Assembly: GCA_023255955.1 (NCBI GenBank)
Contig: JAGDWD010000006.1
Coordinates: forward strand, 1 to 64,000
DNA: 64,000 nt
Direction: 5' to 3'
Origin: Desulfurococcales archaeon
GTDB lineage: Archaea; Thermoproteota; Thermoprotei_A; Sulfolobales; NBVN01
The notes beneath the pieces were generated by a model, which saw only the letters and a program-made list of their open reading frames with translations, searched no databases and was not told where the DNA came from. A program made the translations under genes and the position numbers. Positions 56,538 to 64,000 of this stretch are shown in pieces. Position 1 is the first letter of the stretch; every line of letters starts with the position of its first letter.

Positions 56538-56886
56538 GTAGTTTACGGAGCTCCTCGGAGACCTTCTTTACTGACTTCCTGTCCCTAACTGAAACCTCCA
56601 TGAGCTGTCCCTCAATAGTTTCAACTACCAGTACATCCTCTTTCGTGGCTAGACACACTCCAAGCGTTATTAGGGTTAGTACCGTGTGGAGAAGCTCTTG
56701 TGTAAATATAGATATGACAGCCATAACTATTACGAGTATGACTAGGACTCTGCTGAATCTCCTCAGTACCCCAACTCTCTTTATTGACTGCAGTGGGACC
56801 TCAGATAGATCTTTAGATCCCGCTAAAACTAGTTTATCTCCTTCGACACGAACCCTATCTGCTCTAACCTTTCTAGTGGTTGACAC
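56527..56886 (-). CDS. small membrane protein with PH-like organisation
   Basis: 119 residues. A beta-rich N-terminus (VRVEGDKLVLAGSKDLSEVP), two hydrophobic segments (about 45-62 and 65-83), then a second beta strand pair (VLVVETIEGQLMEVSVRD) and a basic C-terminal helix. This resembles bacterial-type PH-domain membrane proteins, but the match is weak. Its end overlaps the preceding plus-strand gene by 11 bp (convergent). Relation to the cluster is unclear. Confidence 0.55.
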   Translation of the reverse strand: MSTTRKVRADRVRVEGDKLVLAGSKDLSEVPLQSIKRVGVLRRFSRVLVILVIVMAVISIFTQELLHTVLTLITLGVCLATKEDVLVVETIEGQLMEVSVRDRKSVKKVSEELRKLLTH

Positions 56887-57088
56887 AGGACCAGCCCCGC
56901 TACACTGTTTTCAAGTTTCATAAAGATTTATGTGAGAACCTGGTGTGATGGAATTGGAAAGCCTTAAGCAATGTCTTGAATATTCTGCGACATACTCAGG
57001 TGGAGTGAACCCAGAAATAATCCGGAAGCCATGAACAGACTACGAGCTTAAAATTAGGGTTGTCACTACCATGCTTAGAGCTGAATCC

Positions 57089-58351
57089 CTACTCGTGACG
57101 TACTATTACCCCCTCCTTCATCACGAACACGACTTTTCTGAGGCACTCAATGTCGGTAGCTGGATCTCCAACTACTCCAACTAGGTCAGCTACCTTACCT
57201 CTCTCAATAACACCTACCTCCTCCAAGCCTAGACACTCAGCAGCATTCCCAGTTGCCGCTATGAGTGCGTCTACGGGGTCCATACCGTACCTAACCATAG
57301 CTATAGGTTCGTCAGCATGGTTTCCGAAAGACCTCATCGGCGGTCCGTAATAGTCTGTCCCGGTAGCTATCTTCACACCTGCTCTGTAAGCCTCCCTGAA
57401 GCTCCTGGGCATGTGCTCTATGCAGAGCTCCTGCTTCCTTAACCTCCACTCTGGGACGCCTGGTGGTGGGTTCTCCACCATCTTCTTGTAGACCTCAACT
57501 AGGCAGAGTGTAGGTACGTAGTAAACTCCGCGCTCCTTCATTAACTCTATGGACTCCTCGTCCAGGAAGTACCCGTGCTCTATCGAGTCTACACCTCCTA
57601 AGACAGCTATCTTAACACCTTCAGCACCCTGAGCGTGTGACGCTACCTTCTTACCGACCCTGTGGGCCTCCATAGTGATGAACTTAACCTCAGCTATACT
57701 CATATGTGGGTGGCGAGGATCGTCCTTCTCAGAGCCTACACCACCGGACGTCATCACCTTTATGAAGTCTGCCCCCTCCCTCAGGACCGCTCTAGCAGCC
57801 TTTCTACATTCCCAGGGATCATCACACAGTATGGAGTTACCTCGCTTCTTAACCTCCTCTAACGGTAAGTAATGAATATCGCAATGACCACCTGTCTGAC
57901 ATATGGGCTTACCCGAAGCAAGTATCCTGGGCCCAAGGACAGTGCCCTCCGCTGTAGCTCTCTTAAGTGAGAGCGCTATCGTCCCACCACAGTCGCGGAG
58001 AGTTGTGAAACCTGAGTAGAGAGCTTTCTGCGCGTCCTGAGCTGCTCTCAGAACTCTCAGCTCGTAGGGGACGGTGAGGACCTCAGCTGGATTGTAGGAT
58101 CTCAACCCTGTGAAATGTACGTGCGCGTCAATGAGGCCTGGGAGTAGTGTGACCCCCCTCAACTCCACAAGTTTGTATGGCTCCCTCAGCTCGACTGAAC
58201 CCCTAGTTCCTACATCGTATATGTACCTACCTTCAACCACAACTACAGGGTTATTGATGAATCTCCCCCTACCATCGAATAACCTGTCTGGGAGTATAAC
58301 GTATCTCTCCAGCCTGGACAAGTTAAGGACACCACCACTAACTGCGGTCAA
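57089..58351 (-). CDS. amidohydrolase-superfamily protein (imidazolonepropionase/prolidase-like)
   Basis: A 420-residue TIM-barrel metal-dependent hydrolase. Metal ligands are visible: HVHFTG after GLIDA (about 80), FIKVMTSGGVGS (carbamylated-Lys region), ASHAQGAEG and IEHGYFLDE His residues, and Asp in ATGTDYYGPP. The N- and C-terminal composite beta domains are present (…ERGKVADLVGV). Relatives are Xaa-Arg/Xaa-Pro dipeptidases and other cyclic amidases, so the substrate is undetermined; peptide breakdown would suit the rest of the window. Start TTG 58351. Confidence 0.85.
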   Translation of the reverse strand: MTAVSGGVLNLSRLERYVILPDRLFDGRGRFINNPVVVVEGRYIYDVGTRGSVELREPYKLVELRGVTLLPGLIDAHVHFTGLRSYNPAEVLTVPYELRVLRAAQDAQKALYSGFTTLRDCGGTIALSLKRATAEGTVLGPRILASGKPICQTGGHCDIHYLPLEEVKKRGNSILCDDPWECRKAARAVLREGADFIKVMTSGGVGSEKDDPRHPHMSIAEVKFITMEAHRVGKKVASHAQGAEGVKIAVLGGVDSIEHGYFLDEESIELMKERGVYYVPTLCLVEVYKKMVENPPPGVPEWRLRKQELCIEHMPRSFREAYRAGVKIATGTDYYGPPMRSFGNHADEPIAMVRYGMDPVDALIAATGNAAECLGLEEVGVIERGKVADLVGVVGDPATDIECLRKVVFVMKEGVIVRHE

Positions 58352-58399
58352 AGTAAATATGTGCTACTATTATTCCAACCTTGCTCATTAACTCCCAGC

Positions 58400-59479
58400 T
58401 TATCCGCAGACCAACCTCTCCGTCGCTGCTTTTCTAAGTCTATTCATGACTGCCAGCCCTATCCCCTTCTCCTCGAAGCTCTCGCAAATACCTACTGAGA
58501 CCCTGTCGTTCTTATCTAGCTCTCTTAGAGAGTTAAATAAGTTCTTAGCTACCTCGTAGATATTGCTCCGTGATCCGAGAGTTATGTACGTGACCGCATC
58601 TCCTAGGAAACCTTTAACGTGATATATTGTTTCCTTAGATGCTAGGAGGGCTGGGCCGTTACTTAGATGAGCTTTCAGAGTCCTAACAAGAAAATCGATG
58701 TAGTCCCCGGCCCCGCAACTACCGAGCTCAACCAGTATGAGCTTCTTGTTGGGTGCGTAATGCCTGTACTTCATACCGGGTGAGGGAGGTCTATCTACGT
58801 CACTTAATATGCCTCGAACATGTTCCGGGACCTCCACATCGACCCCGAATATCTTCACTAGCTCCTCAGGACCTAACGGTCCAGGCCTCAGTATGCGGGG
58901 CTTAGGTGATAGTAGGTCGACAACGGTGGACTCAACTCCGAGGAAGGTCTCCCCAGCATCTAGAACCATCTCTATAGCGTCCCCAAGGTCCTCAACAACG
59001 TGCTCAGCTCTCGTGGGGGACGGTCTTCCCGAGAGGTTTGCTGACGGTGCAGCGATAGGCCCTCCGAACACTTCAATTAACTTCAGTGCTACCGGGTGTG
59101 CAGGGGATCTCACAGCCACAGTATCCAGCCCTCCACTAACTATCGGGGGAAGCTCTGGGTAGCGCCTGAGGATAACGGTTAGCGGGCCTGGCCAAGCTAT
59201 TTGGAGGATCCTCAGCACGTGTGGGGGAACCTCCGAAGCAACCCGGCTGAGCATGTTGAGGGAGCTTACGTGGACTATCAGTGGGTTATCCGGAGGCCTC
59301 CGCTTCACCTCGAAGACCCTTCGGACAGCCCTAGCATTAAACGCGTCCGCACCTAGACCGTAGACTGTCTCAGTTGGGAAAGCTACTAAACCACCACTAC
59401 GTAGAACTTCAGCAGCCTCCTCTATAACATCCTCATCCGGTGCCAGCGGATCGACTTTCACTACCTTAGCTCTAACCAT
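58400..59479 (-). CDS. sua5: L-threonylcarbamoyladenylate synthase (Sua5/TsaC)
   Basis: About 359 residues from ATG 59479 (MVRAKVVKVDPLAPDEDV); the open frame extends 24 codons further without family match. The YrdC domain (about 10-200) binds threonine, bicarbonate and ATP: GGLVAFPTETVYGLGADAFN, KRRPPDNPLIVHVS, PSANLSGRPSPT. The C-terminal Sua5 domain (about 240-359) follows a SPGMKYRHYAP linker that gates the active site. It makes threonylcarbamoyl-AMP for t6A37 of tRNAs. It starts divergently from the ABC operon region with the C/D sRNA. Confidence 0.95.
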   Translation of the reverse strand: MVRAKVVKVDPLAPDEDVIEEAAEVLRSGGLVAFPTETVYGLGADAFNARAVRRVFEVKRRPPDNPLIVHVSSLNMLSRVASEVPPHVLRILQIAWPGPLTVILRRYPELPPIVSGGLDTVAVRSPAHPVALKLIEVFGGPIAAPSANLSGRPSPTRAEHVVEDLGDAIEMVLDAGETFLGVESTVVDLLSPKPRILRPGPLGPEELVKIFGVDVEVPEHVRGILSDVDRPPSPGMKYRHYAPNKKLILVELGSCGAGDYIDFLVRTLKAHLSNGPALLASKETIYHVKGFLGDAVTYITLGSRSNIYEVAKNLFNSLRELDKNDRVSVGICESFEEKGIGLAVMNRLRKAATERLVCG

Positions 59480-59584
59480 ACCAAGAGTACTTAGGTGTAG
59501 TAGAGCCTTTATAGGTATCATAATACAGATACCTCCATCAAGGACCAACAAGGACCGATCCAGATCTCCGCTTGGAGCACCTCA

Positions 59585-59593
59585 AACTTAAAA
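59585..59593 (+). promoter_or_regulatory. TATA-like box for the second C/D sRNA
   Basis: ACTTAAAAC lies 25-30 bp before the proposed sRNA 5' end (about 59616), the normal archaeal distance. Inferred. Confidence 0.4.
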
Positions 59594-59615
59594 CATGTTC
59601 CGCACTTACTAGACT

Positions 59616-59668
59616 TGGTGAGGAAAGGCATCCTATCTGATAGCTGATGAACCGGACTCCACTGATGC
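59616..59668 (+). ncRNA. C/D-box guide sRNA candidate
   Basis: Boxes: C GTGAGGA (59618-59624, one base off RTGATGA), a 12-nt D' guide (59625-59636), D' CTGA (59637-59640), 4-nt linker, C' TGATGA (59645-59650), an 11-nt D guide (59651-59661), D CTGA (59662-59665). Box order and spacing are those of archaeal sRNAs, and a TATA-like box lies upstream. The guides AAGGCATCCTAT and ACCGGACTCCA were not matched to a target by eye. The rest of the 59480-59792 gap holds only promoter signals. Confidence 0.6.
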
Positions 59669-59755
59669 GGTGTACTAAGAAAGCCTCTGATTGCCGGGGG
59701 AATTGTATGGTTTTGGAGACCTAATTAACTTGTGGGACAGCTCACCCGAGGTAAA

Positions 59756-59763
59756 GCTTAAAA
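59756..59763 (+). promoter_or_regulatory. TATA/BRE promoter of the peptide ABC operon
   Basis: GTAAAGCTTAAAA (BRE-like purines then GCTTAAAA) ends about 30 bp before ATG 59793, predicting a transcription start about 7 nt upstream of the start codon. Confidence 0.5.
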
Positions 59764-59792
59764 CGATGTTTTTTAGTGTTTAGTGGATTAAA

Positions 59793-61439
59793 ATGCCACA
59801 AAGTAAGCTACTCGTGTCCGCCCTAGTTCTAATACTAGTTTTATTTGGTATCGCCGTATACGTCTTCATTAGCCCTACCTGGCTCCAGCAACCTACACCT
59901 GAGAGAAGAGTAGTGTATGCTTATAGGGACGCGATAACAGGTATAGACCCGTCGGTCGAGGACGATACAGGCATAATGGTCCTCCACCTAGTCTACGAGA
60001 CTCTCTTAAGATATGACCCAGCGACAGGTACGTACCAATATGTCCTAGCTAAGGAAGTTAGGAAAATCGATGACTACACGTGGAGGGTGGTCCTAAGAGA
60101 TGCGAAGTTCCATGATGGTTCTCCCGTCAGTGCCTACGATGTGAGGTTCAGTATCTTGAGGTCTAAACTCCTCTACGACGAGAAGGGTTTGGGAGCGGGA
60201 TACATATGGGAATGCCTGGAGGATGTTGAGGTAGTAGATGCGAAGACTGTGAACATCAAGACTAAGTACCCGTGCGACATTAGAATCATGCTAGCAGCAT
60301 CATACAATGCGTTCATATACAGCAGGAAAGTACTGGAACTCAGTGGTGTTGAAGACCCCCTATCCGAGAAACTTATTGAGTGGTTCAACTCCGGGAACGC
60401 TATAGGCTCGGGCCCGTACAAACTTGAGAAGTACGAACCGGATAAGATGGTTGTCCTCTCGAAGTTTAAGGAGTGGTGGGGGTGGGAGGTAATAAACAAC
60501 CCTAACGCCCCGGATACTGTGGTCATAAGGATAGTTGAGGATCCCGGTGAGCAGGAGAGGCTCCTCAGAACAGGCTACATAGACATAGCCTCCTCAGTAC
60601 CTAGAGCATCTATCGACACACTGAGGAGAGGTGGGTATGATGTAGTAGTTGCTGACACATTCCACAACTTCATACTCATGTTCAACACTAGGAGATGGCC
60701 TACCAACACGACGGAGTTCAGGTGGGCTATTGCCTACGCCATCCCCTGGGACAGCATAGTGGATCAGGCTCTCGGGGGTTACGGTAGGAAGGGTAGTGGG
60801 CTAATTCCCTACGGATTCCTCGGGTACGATCCCAAGTGGGAGCTCCACCAGGACATGGAGAAAGCTCGGGAGCTGCTAAACAGTATCGGTCTTCTAGGTA
60901 AGGATGTGGAGATCTCTATAGTGATAGTACAGGGCTACGAGGAGGAGGAGAGGTTTGCTGTGATGCTGAAGAACGCTCTAGCCAGTCTCGGAGTGAATCT
61001 CCGGATTGAGGCCCTCCCGTGGGAGCAGGTCAAGGAGAGGGGTTCTGCTGTCTGGAGTAACCCGGAGGAAGCTCCGCACTTGATAATGAACGACTGGTGG
61101 CCTACCTATATCATACCGTACGACTACTTCAGCCTACTAGAGTGTCTAGAGCCTGAGGAAGGAATCATCAACTACTGGAACTGGGCTGGTTACTGCAACA
61201 AGGACTTCGATGAGCTACTTTCAGCAGCATATGAGGAGTCACTACAGGATTTAGAGGGTTCTCTCCACCTCTACGACGAGGTTCAGGCAATTGTTTTCGA
61301 GGACATGCCGGCTGTTAATCTATGGGATATTCAGCACGTCTACCTGATCAACCCAGGCAAGATAAGGTTTAGAGCAGGCGCGCTGAATCCTCTCTATACG
61401 TACGTGATATTCTTCCAGTACATCGAGGTGTTAAAGTAG
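59793..61439 (+). CDS. ABC transporter substrate-binding protein (oligopeptide/nickel family 5)
   Basis: A 548-residue extracellular solute-binding protein, family 5 (DppA/OppA-like). It has an N-terminal hydrophobic helix (about 7-28) that anchors or exports it, then TGIDPSVEDDTG..LVYETLLRYD, RKIDDYTWRVVLRDAKFHDG with SAYDVRFSI, GSGPYKLEKYEPDKMVVL, and a long second lobe to LYTYVIFFQYIEVLK. It binds peptides or similar substrates outside the cell and delivers them to the two permeases that follow at 4-bp or overlapping distances. No lipobox is obvious, so a membrane-helix anchor as in many archaea is likely. Confidence 0.9.
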   Translation: MPQSKLLVSALVLILVLFGIAVYVFISPTWLQQPTPERRVVYAYRDAITGIDPSVEDDTGIMVLHLVYETLLRYDPATGTYQYVLAKEVRKIDDYTWRVVLRDAKFHDGSPVSAYDVRFSILRSKLLYDEKGLGAGYIWECLEDVEVVDAKTVNIKTKYPCDIRIMLAASYNAFIYSRKVLELSGVEDPLSEKLIEWFNSGNAIGSGPYKLEKYEPDKMVVLSKFKEWWGWEVINNPNAPDTVVIRIVEDPGEQERLLRTGYIDIASSVPRASIDTLRRGGYDVVVADTFHNFILMFNTRRWPTNTTEFRWAIAYAIPWDSIVDQALGGYGRKGSGLIPYGFLGYDPKWELHQDMEKARELLNSIGLLGKDVEISIVIVQGYEEEERFAVMLKNALASLGVNLRIEALPWEQVKERGSAVWSNPEEAPHLIMNDWWPTYIIPYDYFSLLECLEPEEGIINYWNWAGYCNKDFDELLSAAYEESLQDLEGSLHLYDEVQAIVFEDMPAVNLWDIQHVYLINPGKIRFRAGALNPLYTYVIFFQYIEVLK

Positions 61440-61443
61440 TAAA

Positions 61444-62460
61444 ATGATCACCATTAACTACATCCTAAAGAGAGCAATCCTCTCCCTAGTACTAATACTT
61501 GGAGTTATATCCCTAACGTTTATAGCTATGAACTTCATCCCCGGGGACCCGGCCTTCGTGTGGGCTGGGAAGCCTAGGGGTCCCGGAGCTGCTGTAGCTA
61601 TAGAGAGCGCTAGAGAGTACTTAGGGCTAGACCTCCCACTACATGTCCGCCTAGCTACATACCTCTACAGATTCTTCACCGGTGACTGGGGTATATCGGT
61701 AAGGTTTAAACAACCGGTACTCAGTATTGTTGTGAGGAGCTTCACCGCTTCCTTGGAGCTCGTCCTCTACTCCTTCGCTATAGCCACACCCTTAGCAATA
61801 TGGCTTGGAACTAAGGCAGCAGTATCCCGGGGTGGTACCGTCGATAGGGTCATCTACTACGTCTCAACTGTACTAGCAGGAAGTCCCAGGTTCCTCCTAG
61901 CTGGACTGCTCTACCTAGTTCTCTATATGGTTAACTACAACTACCTAGGCCTCCGCCTAGACCCGGCGTACTCAGTACTTAGGGGACCCACAGGGTTCGC
62001 AACTATTGACACTCTGATACTTGGGAGACTCGACGCCTTCGCGGACGCTTTACTCAGGTTGATACCGCCTGCTCTAGCTATATCAACATATCCACTAGGT
62101 GTCCTAGTCAGGGTTGTCAGGGTCACACTCTCCGAGGCCTTCGAGGAGGAGTATGTTAGGCAGGCAGCTTCCTTAGGGCTGGCAAGGAAGGTAATAGTCA
62201 GGAAGTACGCCTTCCCGAACATCCTCCCAGTAACCTCACAACTCTCCGGGCTGATGTTCACCTACATGTTAATTGATGCTATGGTGGTTGAGAACGTTTT
62301 CTCCAGGGAGGGTCTGGGGGAGGCCGTAGCTAAGGCTGTAGTATCATCGGACTACCCGCTACTAATAGGTGCGACCGTCTTCGTAGCGATAGTCCTCATA
62401 GTCGTCAACACAGTCGCGGACATAGTTCAAGCAGCTGTCGACCCTAGGGTGAGGCTATGA
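61444..62460 (+). CDS. dppB: peptide ABC transporter permease (DppB-type)
   Basis: A 338-residue inner-membrane permease with about six helices. It opens with the DppB-like RAILSLVLILGVISLTFIAM and FIPGDPAFVWAG. The EAA loop is near VRVTLSEAFEEEYVRQAASL then GLARKVIVRKYAFPNILP, which contacts the ATPase. It forms the pore with DppC. It starts 4 bp after the binding-protein gene and overlaps dppC by 4 bp. Confidence 0.9.
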   Translation: MITINYILKRAILSLVLILGVISLTFIAMNFIPGDPAFVWAGKPRGPGAAVAIESAREYLGLDLPLHVRLATYLYRFFTGDWGISVRFKQPVLSIVVRSFTASLELVLYSFAIATPLAIWLGTKAAVSRGGTVDRVIYYVSTVLAGSPRFLLAGLLYLVLYMVNYNYLGLRLDPAYSVLRGPTGFATIDTLILGRLDAFADALLRLIPPALAISTYPLGVLVRVVRVTLSEAFEEEYVRQAASLGLARKVIVRKYAFPNILPVTSQLSGLMFTYMLIDAMVVENVFSREGLGEAVAKAVVSSDYPLLIGATVFVAIVLIVVNTVADIVQAAVDPRVRL

Positions 62461-63362
62461 GTAGCCTACCACTACGTTCAACTATAGAGGACATTACCTC
62501 ACTACTCACTAGAACGTGGAGAAAGAGGCCTGGCTTCAGGGTTTCTCTAATCATTATGATAGTACTATTTACGGTAGCAGCTTTAGGTCCTTACATAGCT
62601 CCGTACCCTAGGCAGGGACTTGGAGTGGAGATAGATGTCACCAACGCCCTCCTACCTCCCTCCCCGAAACATATCCTAGGGACAGACAGCTTGGGTAGGG
62701 ACGTACTTAGTAGGGTGCTCTTCGCTCTCGGTAGAGGGCTATACCAAAGCCTGGTCGTAGTGGCGGTGAGCTTAGTTCTCGGTATAGTTGTCGGCTCATT
62801 CACAGCTCTAGCGCCTAGAAGCATCGAGGCTGTCGTCTCGTACGTTATAGAGCTTCTACTAGCACTACCCTCAATACTCTTAGCAGCTCTACTAGCTATA
62901 CTCCTTGGAGGTACCGCAACAAGCATCACTGTAGCTCTGATAGTTACGTGGTTTCCTTGGTATGCGAGGGTCTCCTACCTCCAAGCTAGGGGCCTTAGGG
63001 AGCTGGACTTCGTTAGAATACCCCTATACTACGGACTTTCGAGAGCCTATGTGGTGGTTAAGCATATAGGCCCTAACATTCTGGCACCCATGATTGTTGA
63101 AGCCTTGAGTGATATGGGTAGTGTAGTCCTGGAGATATCTTCTATAACCTTCCTCTTCGGGATAGGAATAGGCTCGTTTGAGGAGCCGGATCTGGGGATG
63201 ATGGTGGCGAACGGCCTCCGGGACCTAGTTAGAGCTCCGTGGGTCTTCACAGCACCGGCAGCTATCCTAGCACTGATAGCCATAGTCTTCACAGTTTTCG
63301 GTGAGGCTGTTTACGAGGAGCATCACCCGATACTGAGGAGGAGGTGGTGGCTCTGGTTTTAG
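62457..63362 (+). CDS. dppC: peptide ABC transporter permease (DppC-type)
   Basis: A 301-residue permease with an N-terminal helix and a DppC-like sequence: LPPSPKHILGTDSLGRDVLS, the signature between helix 1 and the core. The EAA-type loop is YLQARGLRELDFVRIPLYYG then KHIGPNILAPMIVEALSDMG, with family residues less conserved than in DppB. It starts ATG 62457 inside the dppB stop. The ATPase gene starts about 16 bp before its stop. Confidence 0.88.
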   Translation: MSSLPLRSTIEDITSLLTRTWRKRPGFRVSLIIMIVLFTVAALGPYIAPYPRQGLGVEIDVTNALLPPSPKHILGTDSLGRDVLSRVLFALGRGLYQSLVVVAVSLVLGIVVGSFTALAPRSIEAVVSYVIELLLALPSILLAALLAILLGGTATSITVALIVTWFPWYARVSYLQARGLRELDFVRIPLYYGLSRAYVVVKHIGPNILAPMIVEALSDMGSVVLEISSITFLFGIGIGSFEEPDLGMMVANGLRDLVRAPWVFTAPAAILALIAIVFTVFGEAVYEEHHPILRRRWWLWF

Positions 63363-64000
63363 TGGTGAGGAGTGAGGAGCTGGGCATAGGCTACGAGCAT
63401 GACGAGGGTGTTGCCTGGGTAGTTGAGGACCTCGACCTCGAGGTAGAGCATGGGGTGGTTACGTGCCTCATCGGTGAGTCCGGTTGCGGTAAGTCCACTA
63501 TAGGTAACGCTATCTCAGGCCTCCTACCACCATACGCTCGTACGTACGGTAGGTTAGTCGTTGCCGATAGGGTGGTAATCGATGGCGATAAGATGAACTT
63601 CACCGGTGTTAGGGGGAAGGTAGTTGTTAGGATAGCTCAGGATCCTGCCTCCGCGTTAAATCCCTATCTAACCATAGGTGAACAACTCTCCACCGCTATA
63701 AGAACTCACTTCCCCGGACTCTCTGAGCATGATGTTAGATCCAAGGCTCTGGAGCTACTATCGGACGTCATGCTCGGCGAGGACGTATATGATAGATACC
63801 CTCACCAGCTCAGTGGCGGGATGAAGAGAAGGGCCGCGATAGCACTAGCACTAGCACCGGAGCCTGAGGTGATAGTTGCTGATGAGCCGACTTCCGCTCT
63901 AGATGCGTACTTAAAGTACGCGGTGGCGTCACTACTCAAAAAACTTCAGAGGGAGTGGGAGCTTACACTGGTTTTCATAACTCACGATGTCTCCATTGCT
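63347..64000 (+). CDS. dppD: peptide ABC transporter ATPase (DppD-type), cut by window edge
   Basis: About 218 residues are visible. Walker A GESGCGKSTIG (near 63471-63503), Q-loop VRIAQDPASALNP, signature HQLSGGMKRRAAI, Walker B EPEVIVADEPTSALD and the H-loop VFITHD all follow in order. The start GTG 63347 (or 63344) gives ALVLVVRSEELGIGYEHDEG, the expected beginning, and overlaps dppC by 16 bp. The second half (oligopeptide/dipeptide C-terminal domain) and the probable DppF lie beyond the window. Confidence 0.92.
   Translation, partial: MALVLVVRSEELGIGYEHDEGVAWVVEDLDLEVEHGVVTCLIGESGCGKSTIGNAISGLLPPYARTYGRLVVADRVVIDGDKMNFTGVRGKVVVRIAQDPASALNPYLTIGEQLSTAIRTHFPGLSEHDVRSKALELLSDVMLGEDVYDRYPHQLSGGMKRRAAIALALAPEPEVIVADEPTSALDAYLKYAVASLLKKLQREWELTLVFITHDVSIA

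Overview
The window looks like a chromosomal segment of a hyperthermophilic archaeon of the Thermoproteota (Crenarchaeota/TACK) lineage, probably anaerobic or microaerophilic and able to ferment peptides. The signs are an archaeal LeuRS, a GPN-loop GTPase, the archaeal ThiD-ThiN fusion, the ADP-forming acetyl-CoA synthetase alpha subunit, two different 2-oxoacid:ferredoxin oxidoreductases, archaeal BRE/TATA promoters with short or absent leaders, frequent GTG/TTG starts, 24-bp CRISPR repeats and two C/D-box sRNA candidates. No rRNA or tRNA gene was recognised. The species is not decided.

Layout. 1-7.7 kb: the end of an IS200/IS605-type tnpB cuts into a DJ-1/PfpI gene. A minus-strand operon follows: ferredoxin, a zinc-finger-like protein, KorA (gamma-alpha fusion), KorB and a membrane protein. 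Next is an AT-rich stretch with an intact NCS1 permease among gene fragments. 7.1-14.4 kb is a gene graveyard: an identical 287-bp inverted copy of the korB 3' end, a YbjQ remnant, tnpB tails, an Alba-like fragment and a collapsed Fbp-type ABC transporter. Intact among these are a YhfC-like membrane protease, a pyrimidine-dimer glycosylase, a P-type Ca2+-ATPase and an orphan four-repeat CRISPR array. 14.4-25 kb: an M24 protein lacking metal ligands, a YHS protein, a TusA remnant, an HTH regulator, AcdA, an ATC-hydrolase-like protein, the PorGD-PorA-PorB operon, superoxide dismutase, the GPN GTPase and a ZIP transporter. 26-28.4 kb is strongly decayed and holds a shredded restriction-modification-like gene and relics of a second CRISPR repeat family.

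28.4-48.6 kb is mostly ordinary metabolism: a B12-binding-type radical SAM protein, a molybdopterin oxidoreductase, a DDAH-like hydrolase, a disrupted NhaC antiporter, alcohol dehydrogenase, dUTPase, ThiDN, LeuRS, a DmpA-type peptidase, a phosphoesterase, a PiT transporter with its DUF47 partner, ThiC with a CGxCP protein, and a second radical SAM protein. 49.1-56.9 kb carries the least explained system. It is a tight five-gene membrane operon (a DUF6754-type protein, two polytopic proteins, a second anchored alpha/beta protein and a small helical protein), followed by a MutL/GlmL-family ASKHA ATPase and a 377-residue protein with barrel-sandwich-like segments. No glutamate mutase is nearby. 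Between the two halves lies a C/D-box sRNA whose D' guide is predicted to address 16S rRNA C1402. 57-64 kb: an amidohydrolase, TsaC/Sua5, a second C/D sRNA candidate, and a Dpp/Opp-type ABC operon that runs off the right edge.

Working together: peptide uptake (Dpp operon), peptidases, two OFORs, ferredoxin and ADP-forming acetyl-CoA synthetase fit oxidative amino-acid/keto-acid fermentation with substrate-level ATP formation. ThiC and ThiDN make the thiamine precursors whose diphosphate form the OFORs need. Many gene ends in the first 35 kb are truncated or frameshifted, so reductive decay driven partly by IS605-type elements is the main genome-dynamics theme.
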